14,151 nt of DNA from Stygiolobus sp037389425. Its GTDB lineage: Archaea; Thermoproteota; Thermoprotei_A; Sulfolobales; Sulfolobaceae. A program made the position numbers and the translations under genes. The notes beneath the pieces were generated by a model. That model did no database searches. It saw only the letters and a list, made by a program, of their open reading frames with translations, and was not told where the DNA came from. Where the stretch lies: positions 1-14,151 of the forward strand of contig NZ_JBBHKR010000098.1 in NCBI RefSeq assembly GCF_037389425.1, written 5' to 3'. Numbering within the stretch: the first letter of the stretch is position 1; every line of letters begins with the position of its first letter. Positions 1-6,413 of the stretch are shown in pieces.

Positions 1-92
1 GTCTCCTTCTTAAGTTTTATAAAACCCTCTGCTATAGCTTCCCTTAAGATTACGTCTTTCTTAGAAATGTCTACTATTTTTGCTTCTGTCAT
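1..92 (-). CDS. moaC: Cyclic pyranopterin monophosphate synthase MoaC, N-terminal fragment
   Basis: Only the first 30 codons are in the window; the gene runs off the left edge. The visible start (MTEAKIVDISKKDVILREA, then an AxAEGFIKL stretch) matches the N-terminus of archaeal MoaC, where this conserved VDIS..K...R.A.AxG segment opens the protein. The family acts with MoaA in the first step of molybdopterin cofactor synthesis, forming cyclic pyranopterin monophosphate in the cytoplasm. The ATG at 92-90 overlaps the TGA of the small upstream winged-helix gene as ATGA, so the two are probably translationally coupled and belong to one transcript that may begin at cdc6-2. The catalytic part lies outside the window and cannot be checked. 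Confidence 0.85.
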   Translation of the reverse strand, partial: MTEAKIVDISKKDVILREAIAEGFIKLKKE

Positions 93-346
93 ATATTTTC
101 CAATTCCTCAAACAAGTTTTTTAATATTATCACTTTAGGGTTTGAGTAGTTTAGTCTAATTATTTTAGACTTATCACCCTTTATTATCTCAATGATGTGT
201 TTGTCTTCAAGCAATTCTAAATCTTTTTCTAGTTTTTTATAATCAATTCTTGTTTTTTTATACAGCTTACTTATGCTTATTTCTTCTTCCTTGAATAAGA
301 TAAAGAGTATTCTTATAATTTCTGAATTTAGGAGTTCACTTGTGAT
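89..346 (-). CDS. Small winged-helix DNA-binding protein, no canonical start codon
   Basis: This open frame was found by reading the minus strand between cdc6-2 and moaC. It encodes about 85 residues rich in Ile, Leu, Lys and Glu, with an N-terminal helix (LLNSEIIRILFILFKEEE), a helix-turn-helix-like stretch (ISISKLYKKTRIDYKKLEKD) and a probable beta wing (IIEIIKGDKSKIIRL). This suggests a small winged-helix domain, possibly a transcription regulator; I do not recognise the family. The end overlaps the moaC ATG as ATGA. No in-frame ATG or GTG exists, and the only in-frame TTG lies deep inside the domain. I placed the start at ATC 346-344 because an AGGAGGT motif (360-354) sits 7 bases ahead of it. 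The gene overlaps the last 19 bases of cdc6-2. Alternatives are a frameshifted extension of Cdc6-2, a decayed start, or a sequence error. Confidence 0.55.
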   Translation of the reverse strand: MTSELLNSEIIRILFILFKEEEISISKLYKKTRIDYKKLEKDLELLEDKHIIEIIKGDKSKIIRLNYSNPKVIILKNLFEELENI

Positions 347-1587
347 TTCTGTAACCTCCTTTTTATTTCCTGATCCAGAAGGTTTTCTAACTCCACTGAG
401 ACTGGAACTGGTAAGGATATAAGTGTAGTTCTTCCTCTCATTCCTTTACCACTGTGTCGAGTTATTATTAGTCCCATTAGCTTTAGCCTCCTAATATATT
501 CGAATAACTGTGTATGTCTTCTGGGTTCTTCACCTAATAAAGAGCTTATATTTCTGTACTCTTCTTCTACTTTTCCCATAGAGAAGAAGTCCTCTTCGTA
601 TTTTTTATGTAAAGACGAGATTGCTTTTAGTAAAAGTAAGTAATGTAAGTCCAAGTCTCTTATCGTATCTGTGATAATGCTTATTTCTGGGTTAATTTTT
701 GAGTTAGCTTTTTTTGCATGCTCAATTGTTATTATAGGCGAACTTTCGGCGTCCGCTATTCTTCCAGCTAATTCTAATGTTTCTATCGCAAGTCTTGCGT
801 TTCCACTTCCTCCTTTATCCGCTCCGTGAATGTCAGAAATGAACTTGACTGCTTCGTCAGTAACGGCGTTTTGTTTAAATGCTTTTTCATTAACTATTCT
901 GTCTTGTAATATATCATAAAGTTGGAAAGAACTATAAGGCGGAAACTCTATAACGTTCTTAATTATGTGGTCTTTAATGCTCTTATCAAGACTTGAAAGG
1001 CTTGTCAGTTCTCTAACTATAAAGATATAGTGAAGTCTTTTTACGTTTACATTTAATTCGTCATATATCCTTACCAAGAAATATATATCTTCCACGGGAG
1101 ATGTACTAATGAAATAGTCAAATTCGTCTAAGGTTAATAGTAGATGTATATTTTTCCTCTCTAAGTAGTCGTAAATTAACTTGAAAGTTTCTTGCGAGGA
1201 AAGGCCTCTGTTAGGTAAAGGTAACCTTAGACTCTGAGCTATCTCCATTAGCATAAGGTAAAGAGTTCTTTGCCTATGGCAATTAACGTGAACGTAGAAT
1301 AACCTTATCCCTTTTTTATTTGCAATATCTTGAATTTCCTTACCGAATTTCTTGGCGGTTACAGTCTTTCCAGTACCGGTTCTACCTACTATTACTGTCC
1401 TTATAGAAGTTCCTCCAGGGTTTAATATAAGATCTTTGAACGAAACAGTAAGTTCTTTTATTTGTGTCTCTCTGTGGGGTAAGTTCGCAGGAATGTGTTC
1501 TGGATTAAGAACTGATAGATTATTAAACACTGTACTACCTTCAATGGTATTTTCAATCAAGTCTTTGATGTCAACCAAAACTTTCAC
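328..1587 (-). CDS. cdc6-2: Orc1/Cdc6-type AAA+ protein (Cdc6-2 paralogue)
   Basis: The 419-residue protein is normal for archaeal Orc1/Cdc6, which bind origin DNA as ATP-dependent initiators or regulators. An N-terminal segment ending near HRETQI is followed by Walker A GRTGTGKT (68-75), Walker B LDEFD (153-157), a sensor-1 region near IFIVREL (188-194) and the sensor-2 motif GNARLA (262-267). A C-terminal winged helix covers roughly 310-400. The context next to gins23 and mcm is that known for cdc6-2 in Sulfolobus (SSO0771 beside SSO0772 and SSO0774, from memory). That paralogue has been linked to a negative or post-replicative role rather than origin firing, so the number is an inference from synteny. 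The start is GTG 1587-1585, with a TATA-like box about 27 bases upstream, which points to a leaderless transcript. Confidence 0.92.
   Translation of the reverse strand: MKVLVDIKDLIENTIEGSTVFNNLSVLNPEHIPANLPHRETQIKELTVSFKDLILNPGGTSIRTVIVGRTGTGKTVTAKKFGKEIQDIANKKGIRLFYVHVNCHRQRTLYLMLMEIAQSLRLPLPNRGLSSQETFKLIYDYLERKNIHLLLTLDEFDYFISTSPVEDIYFLVRIYDELNVNVKRLHYIFIVRELTSLSSLDKSIKDHIIKNVIEFPPYSSFQLYDILQDRIVNEKAFKQNAVTDEAVKFISDIHGADKGGSGNARLAIETLELAGRIADAESSPIITIEHAKKANSKINPEISIITDTIRDLDLHYLLLLKAISSLHKKYEEDFFSMGKVEEEYRNISSLLGEEPRRHTQLFEYIRRLKLMGLIITRHSGKGMRGRTTLISLPVPVSVELENLLDQEIKRRLQKSQVNS
344..360 (-). promoter_or_regulatory. Shine-Dalgarno site and candidate ATC start for the small winged-helix gene
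   Basis: AGGAGGTT is read on the minus strand at 360-353, within the last codons of cdc6-2. Seven bases later comes ATC (346-344) in the frame of the winged-helix gene. The spacing is normal for initiation, but the codon is not. The GTG at 337-335 is in the cdc6-2 frame and is followed at once by its stop, so it cannot serve. Confidence 0.4.
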
Positions 1588-1610
1588 CTAAATCTAATTT
1601 TCGAGTAATA

Positions 1611-1620
1611 CTATATATTT
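1611..1620 (-). promoter_or_regulatory. TATA box of cdc6-2
   Basis: AAATATATAG is read on the minus strand, centred about 27-28 bases before the GTG start at 1587 and preceded by purines that could serve as a BRE. The distance predicts transcription starting at or next to the start codon. Confidence 0.6.
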
Positions 1621-1634
1621 CATAACTGAGAGAG

Positions 1635-2108
1635 TTAGCCGAAAGTATTTTTAACATATGAGACTGTAGCTAAATTAGGAATAACGTTAATAACAACTAC
1701 AAAATCCGGTTTCTTAAAATCAACTTTAGCGTAACCCTTTAGACCTAACCCTATACCTATCTCAATTTGTCTGCAATTTACTTCAATTCCCCTCTTGTGA
1801 CAATCTACGTAAAACGAAGTCTTCACAATTTTTTTAGCGTTTTCAATAGTCTTCCGAATAATTTCTTCCTCTTGAGTACTCGGAATCATGAAATGGATTG
1901 GATATACTTTAGCAATACAGGATGGGCGAGCAGAAAATAAAAGTCCATATGTCTCCATTGGGGATAAGCTGGAGTACACTAAAAACACATTTTTTACTAC
2001 TTCTTCAATCTTAGCATTTATATCTCTAATTAGTATTCTATTCATGATCTCGATAATACATTTATTTTCCTTGTTCTTTCTAGCAGTTACTAAAAGAACT
2101 GGGTTCAC
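1635..2108 (-). CDS. THUMP-domain protein (Tan1-like), probable tRNA-modification factor
   Basis: The protein is about 157 residues. Its C-terminal half matches the THUMP RNA-binding fold: a CHKRGIEVNCRQIEIGIG stretch, then a KVDFKKPDFVVVINV strand pair, as in the consensus where a K-V-D-x-x-x-P-D element precedes the last strands. No catalytic domain is fused, so it resembles stand-alone THUMP proteins such as yeast Tan1, which helps acetylate C12 of tRNA-Ser and tRNA-Leu. That role is inferred here. The start at GTG 2108 is chosen because a TTTGTATAGT box lies 27 bases upstream; an in-frame GTG at 2129 would add seven residues. It is divergent from gins23, with the two promoters interleaved. 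It ends 47 bases before the cdc6-2 start, but cdc6-2 seems to have its own promoter. Confidence 0.72.
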   Translation of the reverse strand: MNPVLLVTARKNKENKCIIEIMNRILIRDINAKIEEVVKNVFLVYSSLSPMETYGLLFSARPSCIAKVYPIHFMIPSTQEEEIIRKTIENAKKIVKTSFYVDCHKRGIEVNCRQIEIGIGLGLKGYAKVDFKKPDFVVVINVIPNLATVSYVKNTFG

Positions 2109-2118
2109 AATAGTATAC

Positions 2119-2126
2119 CTTTTAAG
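2119..2126 (+). promoter_or_regulatory. TATA box of the gins23-mcm operon
   Basis: CTTTTAAG is centred about 27 bases before the GTG start of gins23 at 2150, predicting a leaderless mRNA. The same CTTTTAA core occurs before the family-2 glycosyltransferase gene and the second tRNA-Leu gene. Confidence 0.6.
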
Positions 2127-2130
2127 CACT

Positions 2131-2140
2131 ACTATACAAA
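2131..2140 (-). promoter_or_regulatory. TATA-like box of the THUMP gene
   Basis: TTTGTATAGT is read on the minus strand and centred 27 bases before GTG 2108. This spacing supports the shorter start with a leaderless transcript. It lies between the divergent starts, only about ten bases before the gins23 start. Confidence 0.4.
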
Positions 2141-2149
2141 CCTTAACTT

Positions 2150-2686
2150 GTGATTACTACTAAGATAAAAGCTATTAATAGGGTTATGATGCTTACTAAA
2201 AAAAAGGTCTTAGTATTAGATGATTGGGGTCCATATGACAATGGGTTTGAAGAAATTGTGCTATCAAAAGGTAGTGAAGATGAGGTATCTACGTGGTTAG
2301 GTATAGTATTACAAGAGAGAAACGTTGTTAAAATAACTGATGTGATTAGCATTGATGAACTCGGCAGAATCCTATTCCAAGAGAAGCAAACAATAAATAC
2401 CCCAGCATCTCTTTCAGCTCTTCCTAAGGATTTTTATCATCGAGTTCAACTTTTAAGGGATGAATTAAAAAGAAAAAATGATTTACAAGCACTAGAGCTA
2501 CTTAGAAAATTAGACCAAGTGGTAAATGAGATAGTCTCTATCAGAATCAGGAAAATTATGCAGTTAGCATTTCTCAATATTTCAGATGAAAGTTTGATTG
2601 ATAGAATGACTAATGAAGAATTTTTAGTGTATAAAACAATAAAGAGTGTAATTGAACGCGGAATAGGTGATATAATTGGAAGCTAA
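2150..2686 (+). CDS. gins23: GINS complex subunit Gins23
   Basis: The gene encodes 178 residues from GTG 2150, or 165 from the ATG at 2189. GINS is the factor that joins the MCM helicase and the Cdc45/RecJ-like protein at the replication fork; in Sulfolobus Gins23 pairs with Gins15. The N-terminal part (KKKVLVLDDWGPYDNGFEEIV, about 17-37) looks like the small beta domain, followed from about residue 85 by the helical A-domain (DFYHRVQLLRDELKRKND and a long helical tail). Sequence similarity in GINS is low, so the call rests mainly on this architecture and on lying directly before mcm, the known Sulfolobus arrangement. The gene overlaps mcm by 11 bases. The leaderless promoter fits GTG 2150. 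Confidence 0.85.
   Translation: MITTKIKAINRVMMLTKKKVLVLDDWGPYDNGFEEIVLSKGSEDEVSTWLGIVLQERNVVKITDVISIDELGRILFQEKQTINTPASLSALPKDFYHRVQLLRDELKRKNDLQALELLRKLDQVVNEIVSIRIRKIMQLAFLNISDESLIDRMTNEEFLVYKTIKSVIERGIGDIIGS
2666..2678 (+). promoter_or_regulatory. Shine-Dalgarno site fixing the TTG start of mcm
   Basis: GGTGAT (2666-2671) is a perfect complement to the AUCACC near the archaeal 16S 3' end and lies four bases before TTG 2676. It sits within the last codons of gins23, so mcm is translated from the shared transcript. Confidence 0.7.
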
Positions 2687-4727
2687 ACAAGTTGACTATG
2701 GAGAATTATTCATAGAATTTATTACTACCTTTAAGGACAACAGAGGTAAATCCTATTTAAATCAAATTAATGAAATAATAGCTTATAGAAAGAAAAGCTT
2801 CTATGTAAATTTTGCAGACTTATTCTCTTTTAATCAAGAACTGGCTACTCTCTTAATAACTTCTCCCAAAGAGATCATTCCCATTCTTGAAAGAAAAATT
2901 TATGATTACATAATAGAAAAAGATCCGCAATTTCAATACGAAATATCAAATATTCACCTTAGGGTAACAAATATACCTAGAGTCGTAGAACTAAGGAAAA
3001 TAAGAAGTAATGATATTGGTAAACTTATCGCGATAGAAGGGATCTTAGTAAAGTCTACACCAGTGAAGGAACGACTTAGCAAGGCTGTTTATCAGCATAT
3101 AAGCCCTGATTGTATGCAAGAATTTTCATGGCCTGATGACGATATGGGTGAAATAATAGAATTACCTTCCACATGTCCAGTATGTGGTAAAGCTGGGCAA
3201 TTTAGATTAATTGAAGACAAATCAACTTTCATTGATTATCAGAAAGCAGTGGTACAAGAAAGACCAGAAGAAATACCACCCGGACAATTACCAAGACAAT
3301 TGGAAGTTGTGTTTGAAGACGATTTGGTGGACGTAGCAAGACCAGGTGATAGGGTGAAAATTGTAGGAATTTTAGAGATTAAGAAAGATTCACAAATAAA
3401 AAGAGGAAGTAAGTCCGTATTTGATTTCTACCTTAAAGTTAATAGCATCGAGATATCTCAAAAAGTACTAGACGAGGTTAAAATATCCGAAGAAGATGAA
3501 AAGAAAATTAAGGAGTTAGCTAAGGATCCATGGATAAGGGAGAAAATAATATCCTCAATAGCCCCATCTATATATGGTCATTGGGAAATAAAAGAATCAA
3601 TAGCCCTTGCGTTATTTGGAGGTGTTAGTAAACTATTAAATGACGGAACTAGAATAAGAGGCGATATTCACGTTTTAATTATAGGAGATCCAGGTACAGC
3701 TAAGTCACAGATATTACAGTTTGCATCAAGGGTCGCACCCAGAGCAGTTTATACTACTGGCAAAGGTTCTACGGCAGCGGGATTAACGGCGACTGTAACC
3801 AGAGATAAAAATAGCGGGGATTTTTACTTAGAGGCAGGTGCTTTAGTCCTAGCGGATGGAGGAGTGGCCGTAATTGACGAGATAGACAAAATGAGAGATG
3901 ATGATAGAGTAGCTATTCATGAGGCTATGGAACAACAAACAGTCTCAATCGCTAAAGCTGGTATTGTAGCAAAGTTAAATGCGAGAGCTACGGTTATTGC
4001 TGCAGGTAACCCTAAATTAGGAAGATACATAAAGGAAAGAGGAATATCAGAGAACATTAATCTACCTCCTACGATACTCTCAAGGTTCGACCTGATATTT
4101 ATCTTGATTGATAACCCTGGGGAATCCGATGTATATCTAGCATCACACATTCTTAATGTTCATGGAAATAGAAACAATACACAAAGTGTAATTGATATAG
4201 ACTTATTGAAGAAATATATAGCCTATGCTAGGAAGAACGTCTCACCAAAGCTAAGTGAAGAGGCGAAAAAATTATTGCAAGATTTCTTCGTAGAGATGAG
4301 ACGTAAAAGTGTAGAAAGTGTAGATTCCCCAATTATGATTACACCCCGTCAGTTGGAAGCGTTAATAAGAATATCCGAGGCCTATGCTAAAATGGCGTTG
4401 AAAAGTGAGGTAACTAAAGAAGACGCTGAGAGGGCTATTAATATTATGAGAATCTTCTTAGAAAACGTAGGATTAGATGTGGAGTCAGGTAAAATTGATA
4501 TAGACACTATAATGACTGGTAAGCCTAAGAGTGCAAGAGAGAAAATGGCGAAAATCCTCGAAATAATTGATACGTTATCCATTAATGAGTGTGCTAAGGT
4601 TAAAGATATAATTAAAGAAGGTGAAAGCATCGGTATAGATAAACAAAGCATAGAAAAACTAATTACGGATATGAGAAAGCAGGGCTTAATATATGAATCA
4701 AGACCTGAGTGCTACAGAAAAGTTTGA
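2676..4727 (+). CDS. mcm: Replicative DNA helicase MCM
   Basis: The 683-residue protein is close to the usual length for Sulfolobus MCM. It forms the hexameric 3'-5' helicase of the replication fork. The N-terminal half has the helical A domain, an OB fold and a zinc site including CPVCG (about 165-173) and an upstream HISPDC. The AAA+ core has Walker A GDPGTAKS (337-344), Walker B VIDEID (399-404), the sensor-1 Asn of AAGNP (N445) and the arginine finger in LSRFD (R470). The helix-2 insert and beta-hairpin region (GLTATVTRDKNSGDF...EAGAL) are present, as is a C-terminal winged helix in the last 75 residues. All key residues are intact. TTG 2676 overlaps gins23 and is chosen by the preceding GGTGAT. 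The gene ends 19 bases from a convergent gene. Confidence 0.98.
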   Translation: MEAKQVDYGELFIEFITTFKDNRGKSYLNQINEIIAYRKKSFYVNFADLFSFNQELATLLITSPKEIIPILERKIYDYIIEKDPQFQYEISNIHLRVTNIPRVVELRKIRSNDIGKLIAIEGILVKSTPVKERLSKAVYQHISPDCMQEFSWPDDDMGEIIELPSTCPVCGKAGQFRLIEDKSTFIDYQKAVVQERPEEIPPGQLPRQLEVVFEDDLVDVARPGDRVKIVGILEIKKDSQIKRGSKSVFDFYLKVNSIEISQKVLDEVKISEEDEKKIKELAKDPWIREKIISSIAPSIYGHWEIKESIALALFGGVSKLLNDGTRIRGDIHVLIIGDPGTAKSQILQFASRVAPRAVYTTGKGSTAAGLTATVTRDKNSGDFYLEAGALVLADGGVAVIDEIDKMRDDDRVAIHEAMEQQTVSIAKAGIVAKLNARATVIAAGNPKLGRYIKERGISENINLPPTILSRFDLIFILIDNPGESDVYLASHILNVHGNRNNTQSVIDIDLLKKYIAYARKNVSPKLSEEAKKLLQDFFVEMRRKSVESVDSPIMITPRQLEALIRISEAYAKMALKSEVTKEDAERAINIMRIFLENVGLDVESGKIDIDTIMTGKPKSAREKMAKILEIIDTLSINECAKVKDIIKEGESIGIDKQSIEKLITDMRKQGLIYESRPECYRKV

Positions 4728-4746
4728 TTCAAAAACAAGTTAGATT

Positions 4747-4983
4747 TTAGCTTCCTTTTGTGGAATTACTCATTTTATTAAGGATAGATATAGGAGTCCA
4801 CATTATATGAGATGGGAGCTGTTTTATTAGATCGTATGCCTCTTCCCATCCAGTAAGATTTAATTTCTTTGCTAATTGTTCTAGTGTCATTTGTGTTCTA
4901 ACATATTCATTAAGAATCTTAACAGCGTTTTCATCAATTATAATTTCCCTACCACTAGAGAGCGTAATTTTTATTGGTTCCAT
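4747..4983 (-). CDS. Conserved-looking small protein of unknown function, 78 residues
   Basis: I do not recognise this protein. Its first 25 residues (MEPIKITLSSGREIIIDENA) suggest a short beta hairpin. Residues about 30-58 (RTQMTLEQLAKKLNLTG then WEEAYDLIKQLP) look like a helix-turn-helix, so a small regulator is possible. It starts at ATG 4983-4981. The gene lies 21 bases after the small membrane protein on the same strand, with its own TATA-like sequence inside the end of that gene. It converges on mcm with only a short gap. No signal peptide or membrane segment is seen. Confidence 0.65.
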   Translation of the reverse strand: MEPIKITLSSGREIIIDENAVKILNEYVRTQMTLEQLAKKLNLTGWEEAYDLIKQLPSHIMWTPISILNKMSNSTKGS

Positions 4984-5004
4984 TGATAATCACATTTCAC
5001 ACTG

Positions 5005-5343
5005 TCAGATGTTAAATATAAATTTAATTGCATTAGAACCGTACGATACCCATACATAAACTGCTACGATAAGTAGTGACATTATTAAAAGGATTCCACC
5101 AAGTTCATAATTTCTGTTTTCTATGAAATAAACACCTGCAATAGCACCCATAATTATAATTGCTGCAAGAACAGCGATCCCACCAGCCTGAGGAGCTCCT
5201 CCATTAGAGTAGGTTATTGGAGAAATATAATATGGGAAAGCTATCGCTCCTAATATAGTAATTCCCATGAGGACAATCAATATTATTAATACATAAGCAT
5301 TATTAAGTGTGGAATAAGTTTTTTCACTCCCTCTTTTTGGCAT
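5005..5343 (-). CDS. Small integral membrane protein, unknown function
   Basis: This is a 112-residue protein with a short charged N-terminus (MPKRGSEK) and three hydrophobic segments at about 17-39, 53-72 and 80-102. The segments are separated by a Gly/Pro/Ser-rich loop (YSNGGAPQAGG) and a charged ENRNYELGG turn. It has no recognisable catalytic motif. It starts at ATG 5343-5341. A strong A/T-rich element lies about 30 bases upstream, inside the 3' end of carS, so it may have its own leaderless promoter besides read-through from carS. The location next to a lipid-synthesis gene fits a membrane role but does not define one. Confidence 0.7.
   Translation of the reverse strand: MPKRGSEKTYSTLNNAYVLIILIVLMGITILGAIAFPYYISPITYSNGGAPQAGGIAVLAAIIIMGAIAGVYFIENRNYELGGILLIMSLLIVAVYVWVSYGSNAIKFIFNI
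5011..5022 (-). promoter_or_regulatory. TATA-like element before the 78-residue gene
   Basis: TTTATATTTAAC is read on the minus strand, within the final codons of the upstream membrane-protein gene and about 34 bases before ATG 4983. It would give a very short leader, or the gene may simply be read through from upstream. Confidence 0.35.
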
Positions 5344-5352
5344 GATTAATAA

Positions 5353-5850
5353 TTACCACGGGACACTTTTTATTTTTAATCGAAAAGCAACGTAGTTGGT
5401 AAATAAATGAAGAAATATTATTAATATTCCTATAAATAAAATTTGAACAATCTGGATCTTCACGTGCATTAAGACTAAGACTAAGGTCGAAGATACAAAG
5501 AAATCAAGTTGGTCTAGTAACGGAGCTCTCTGTCCTCTTTCCATTCCGAGTCTTCTCTTTATAAAAGCACCTATCATATCCCCTATCATTGCAGCTAAGC
5601 TTTCAAAAAATGCAATAAATATCCATTCATCTCCTAAAAATCTGGAGATAATTGCCCCAACAGTCGTACCAAAAGTGACTGCTAATAGTAAACCTTCAAA
5701 GGTTTTTCCATCTCCTAAAATCCTCCTACCGTCATTAAGTTTTTTTCTAAAGTCGATGGGTGTACCCTTTTTGACGAAGGGTGCACTACCGTTTGCAGCT
5801 AATGCGGGTAAATAATATACAATTCCTACTAGTAATGCGGCTATAAGCAC
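5353..5850 (-). CDS. carS: CDP-archaeol synthase
   Basis: The 165-residue membrane protein matches the CarS (DUF46) family. This enzyme transfers CTP to digeranylgeranylglyceryl phosphate, giving the CDP-activated lipid used for archaeal polar head groups. Diagnostic motifs are YYLPALAANGSAPF (12-25), LGDGKTFEG (45-53) and GDMIGAFIKRRLG (90-102) followed by QRAPLLDQLDF (108-118). Hydrophobic segments lie at about 1-18, 54-70, 75-92, 116-130 and 133-152. It starts at GTG 5850 and overlaps the stop of the RadA paralogue by ten bases, so the two are co-transcribed despite unrelated functions. Length and motifs are normal for the family. Confidence 0.93.
   Translation of the reverse strand: MLIAALLVGIVYYLPALAANGSAPFVKKGTPIDFRKKLNDGRRILGDGKTFEGLLLAVTFGTTVGAIISRFLGDEWIFIAFFESLAAMIGDMIGAFIKRRLGMERGQRAPLLDQLDFFVSSTLVLVLMHVKIQIVQILFIGILIIFLHLFTNYVAFRLKIKSVPW
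5365..5379 (-). promoter_or_regulatory. TATA-like element before the small membrane-protein gene
   Basis: TTAAAAATAAAAAGT is read on the minus strand and centred near 5371, about 28 bases before ATG 5343. It lies inside the last codons of carS. Confidence 0.45.
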
Positions 5851-6380
5851 CCTACAACACCAGAGTTCAATATCCTAAATTTACAAACCCTTAAGTTACC
5901 AATGATTTCACCTTTTGTTATCCTCAGTACTTCGTCAGAAAATCTCCTCATAAATAACTCACCTGCTACCCTGTTATTTCCTGAAATATCCCATAATAAT
6001 AACACTTTGTTATTGTTATTAATCCCATTTTTACTAAACCCTTGACATAAAATTAGTGGTAATTCTAAATCCTTTTTTCTCCTAGATATCTTATACAAAT
6101 AGTTTACGGGATCAATAACAATTAATTGTAAACCCAGCTGAGAAGCTTTTAATATTGCTGAGATTATTTCAGGCTGGGTAAGGGCTTGAGTGAAATAAAC
6201 ATCAGGTCTTCCCTTTAATTTTTCCACTCTTGCTTTGTAGCTTGAGTCCTTAGTTGAAATATAAAGGCTATTTCCTAATTCTAAGGCTACATGTACTCCT
6301 ATAATAGTCTTACCAGTACCAGCCTCTCCGTATATTGAAACAATATTTCCCTTCTGGAAAATATAATCGCTAATCTTCAA
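5841..6380 (-). CDS. RadA/RecA-superfamily paralogue (RadB/RadC-like ATPase)
   Basis: The 179-residue protein is a compact RecA-fold ATPase with Walker A GEAGTGKT (18-25) and Walker B LIVIDPVNY (87-95), and a C-terminal strand region ending in CFRI-like strands. It lacks the N-terminal helix-hairpin-helix domain of RadA, which marks it as a paralogue of the RadB/RadC kind. From memory, Sulfolobus solfataricus has such a paralogue (Sso0777) in the same neighbourhood that assists RadA filament formation. A role in recombinational repair is therefore likely but inferred. The start is TTG 6380, with a TATA-like box 26 bases upstream. It is divergent from the RNase-H-fold gene across only 33 bases. 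Confidence 0.83.
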   Translation of the reverse strand: MKISDYIFQKGNIVSIYGEAGTGKTIIGVHVALELGNSLYISTKDSSYKARVEKLKGRPDVYFTQALTQPEIISAILKASQLGLQLIVIDPVNYLYKISRRKKDLELPLILCQGFSKNGINNNNKVLLLWDISGNNRVAGELFMRRFSDEVLRITKGEIIGNLRVCKFRILNSGVVGCL

Positions 6381-6382
6381 AT

Positions 6383-6390
6383 CTTTAAAT
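6383..6390 (+). promoter_or_regulatory. TATA box of the RNase-H-fold/kinase/tmk operon
   Basis: CTTTAAAT is centred about 27 bases before GTG 6414, predicting a leaderless mRNA. It lies next to the start of the divergent RadA-paralogue gene. Confidence 0.55.
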
Positions 6391-6400
6391 TCCTCTGAAT

Positions 6401-6410
6401 TAATTAAGTA
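6401..6410 (-). promoter_or_regulatory. TATA box of the RadA-paralogue/carS operon
   Basis: TACTTAATTA is read on the minus strand, centred about 26 bases before TTG 6380. It lies immediately before the start of the opposite gene. Confidence 0.5.
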
Positions 6411-6413
6411 ATT

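Noticed and set aside
391..416. ORB-like origin motif (CTCCACTGAGACTGG)
   Set aside because: It resembles part of the origin recognition box only loosely, lies inside the cdc6-2 coding region and has no repeat or AT-rich unwinding element nearby.
1352..1591. Plus-strand open frame inside cdc6-2
   Set aside because: It is opposite a conserved Walker A region and its translation has no protein-like pattern; the same applies to the frames opposite mcm, gins23, fen1 and the GT4 gene.
1888..2163. Hydrophobic plus-strand frame opposite the THUMP gene
   Set aside because: Its apparent membrane character arises from the complement of charged codons; the THUMP frame is clearly the coding one.
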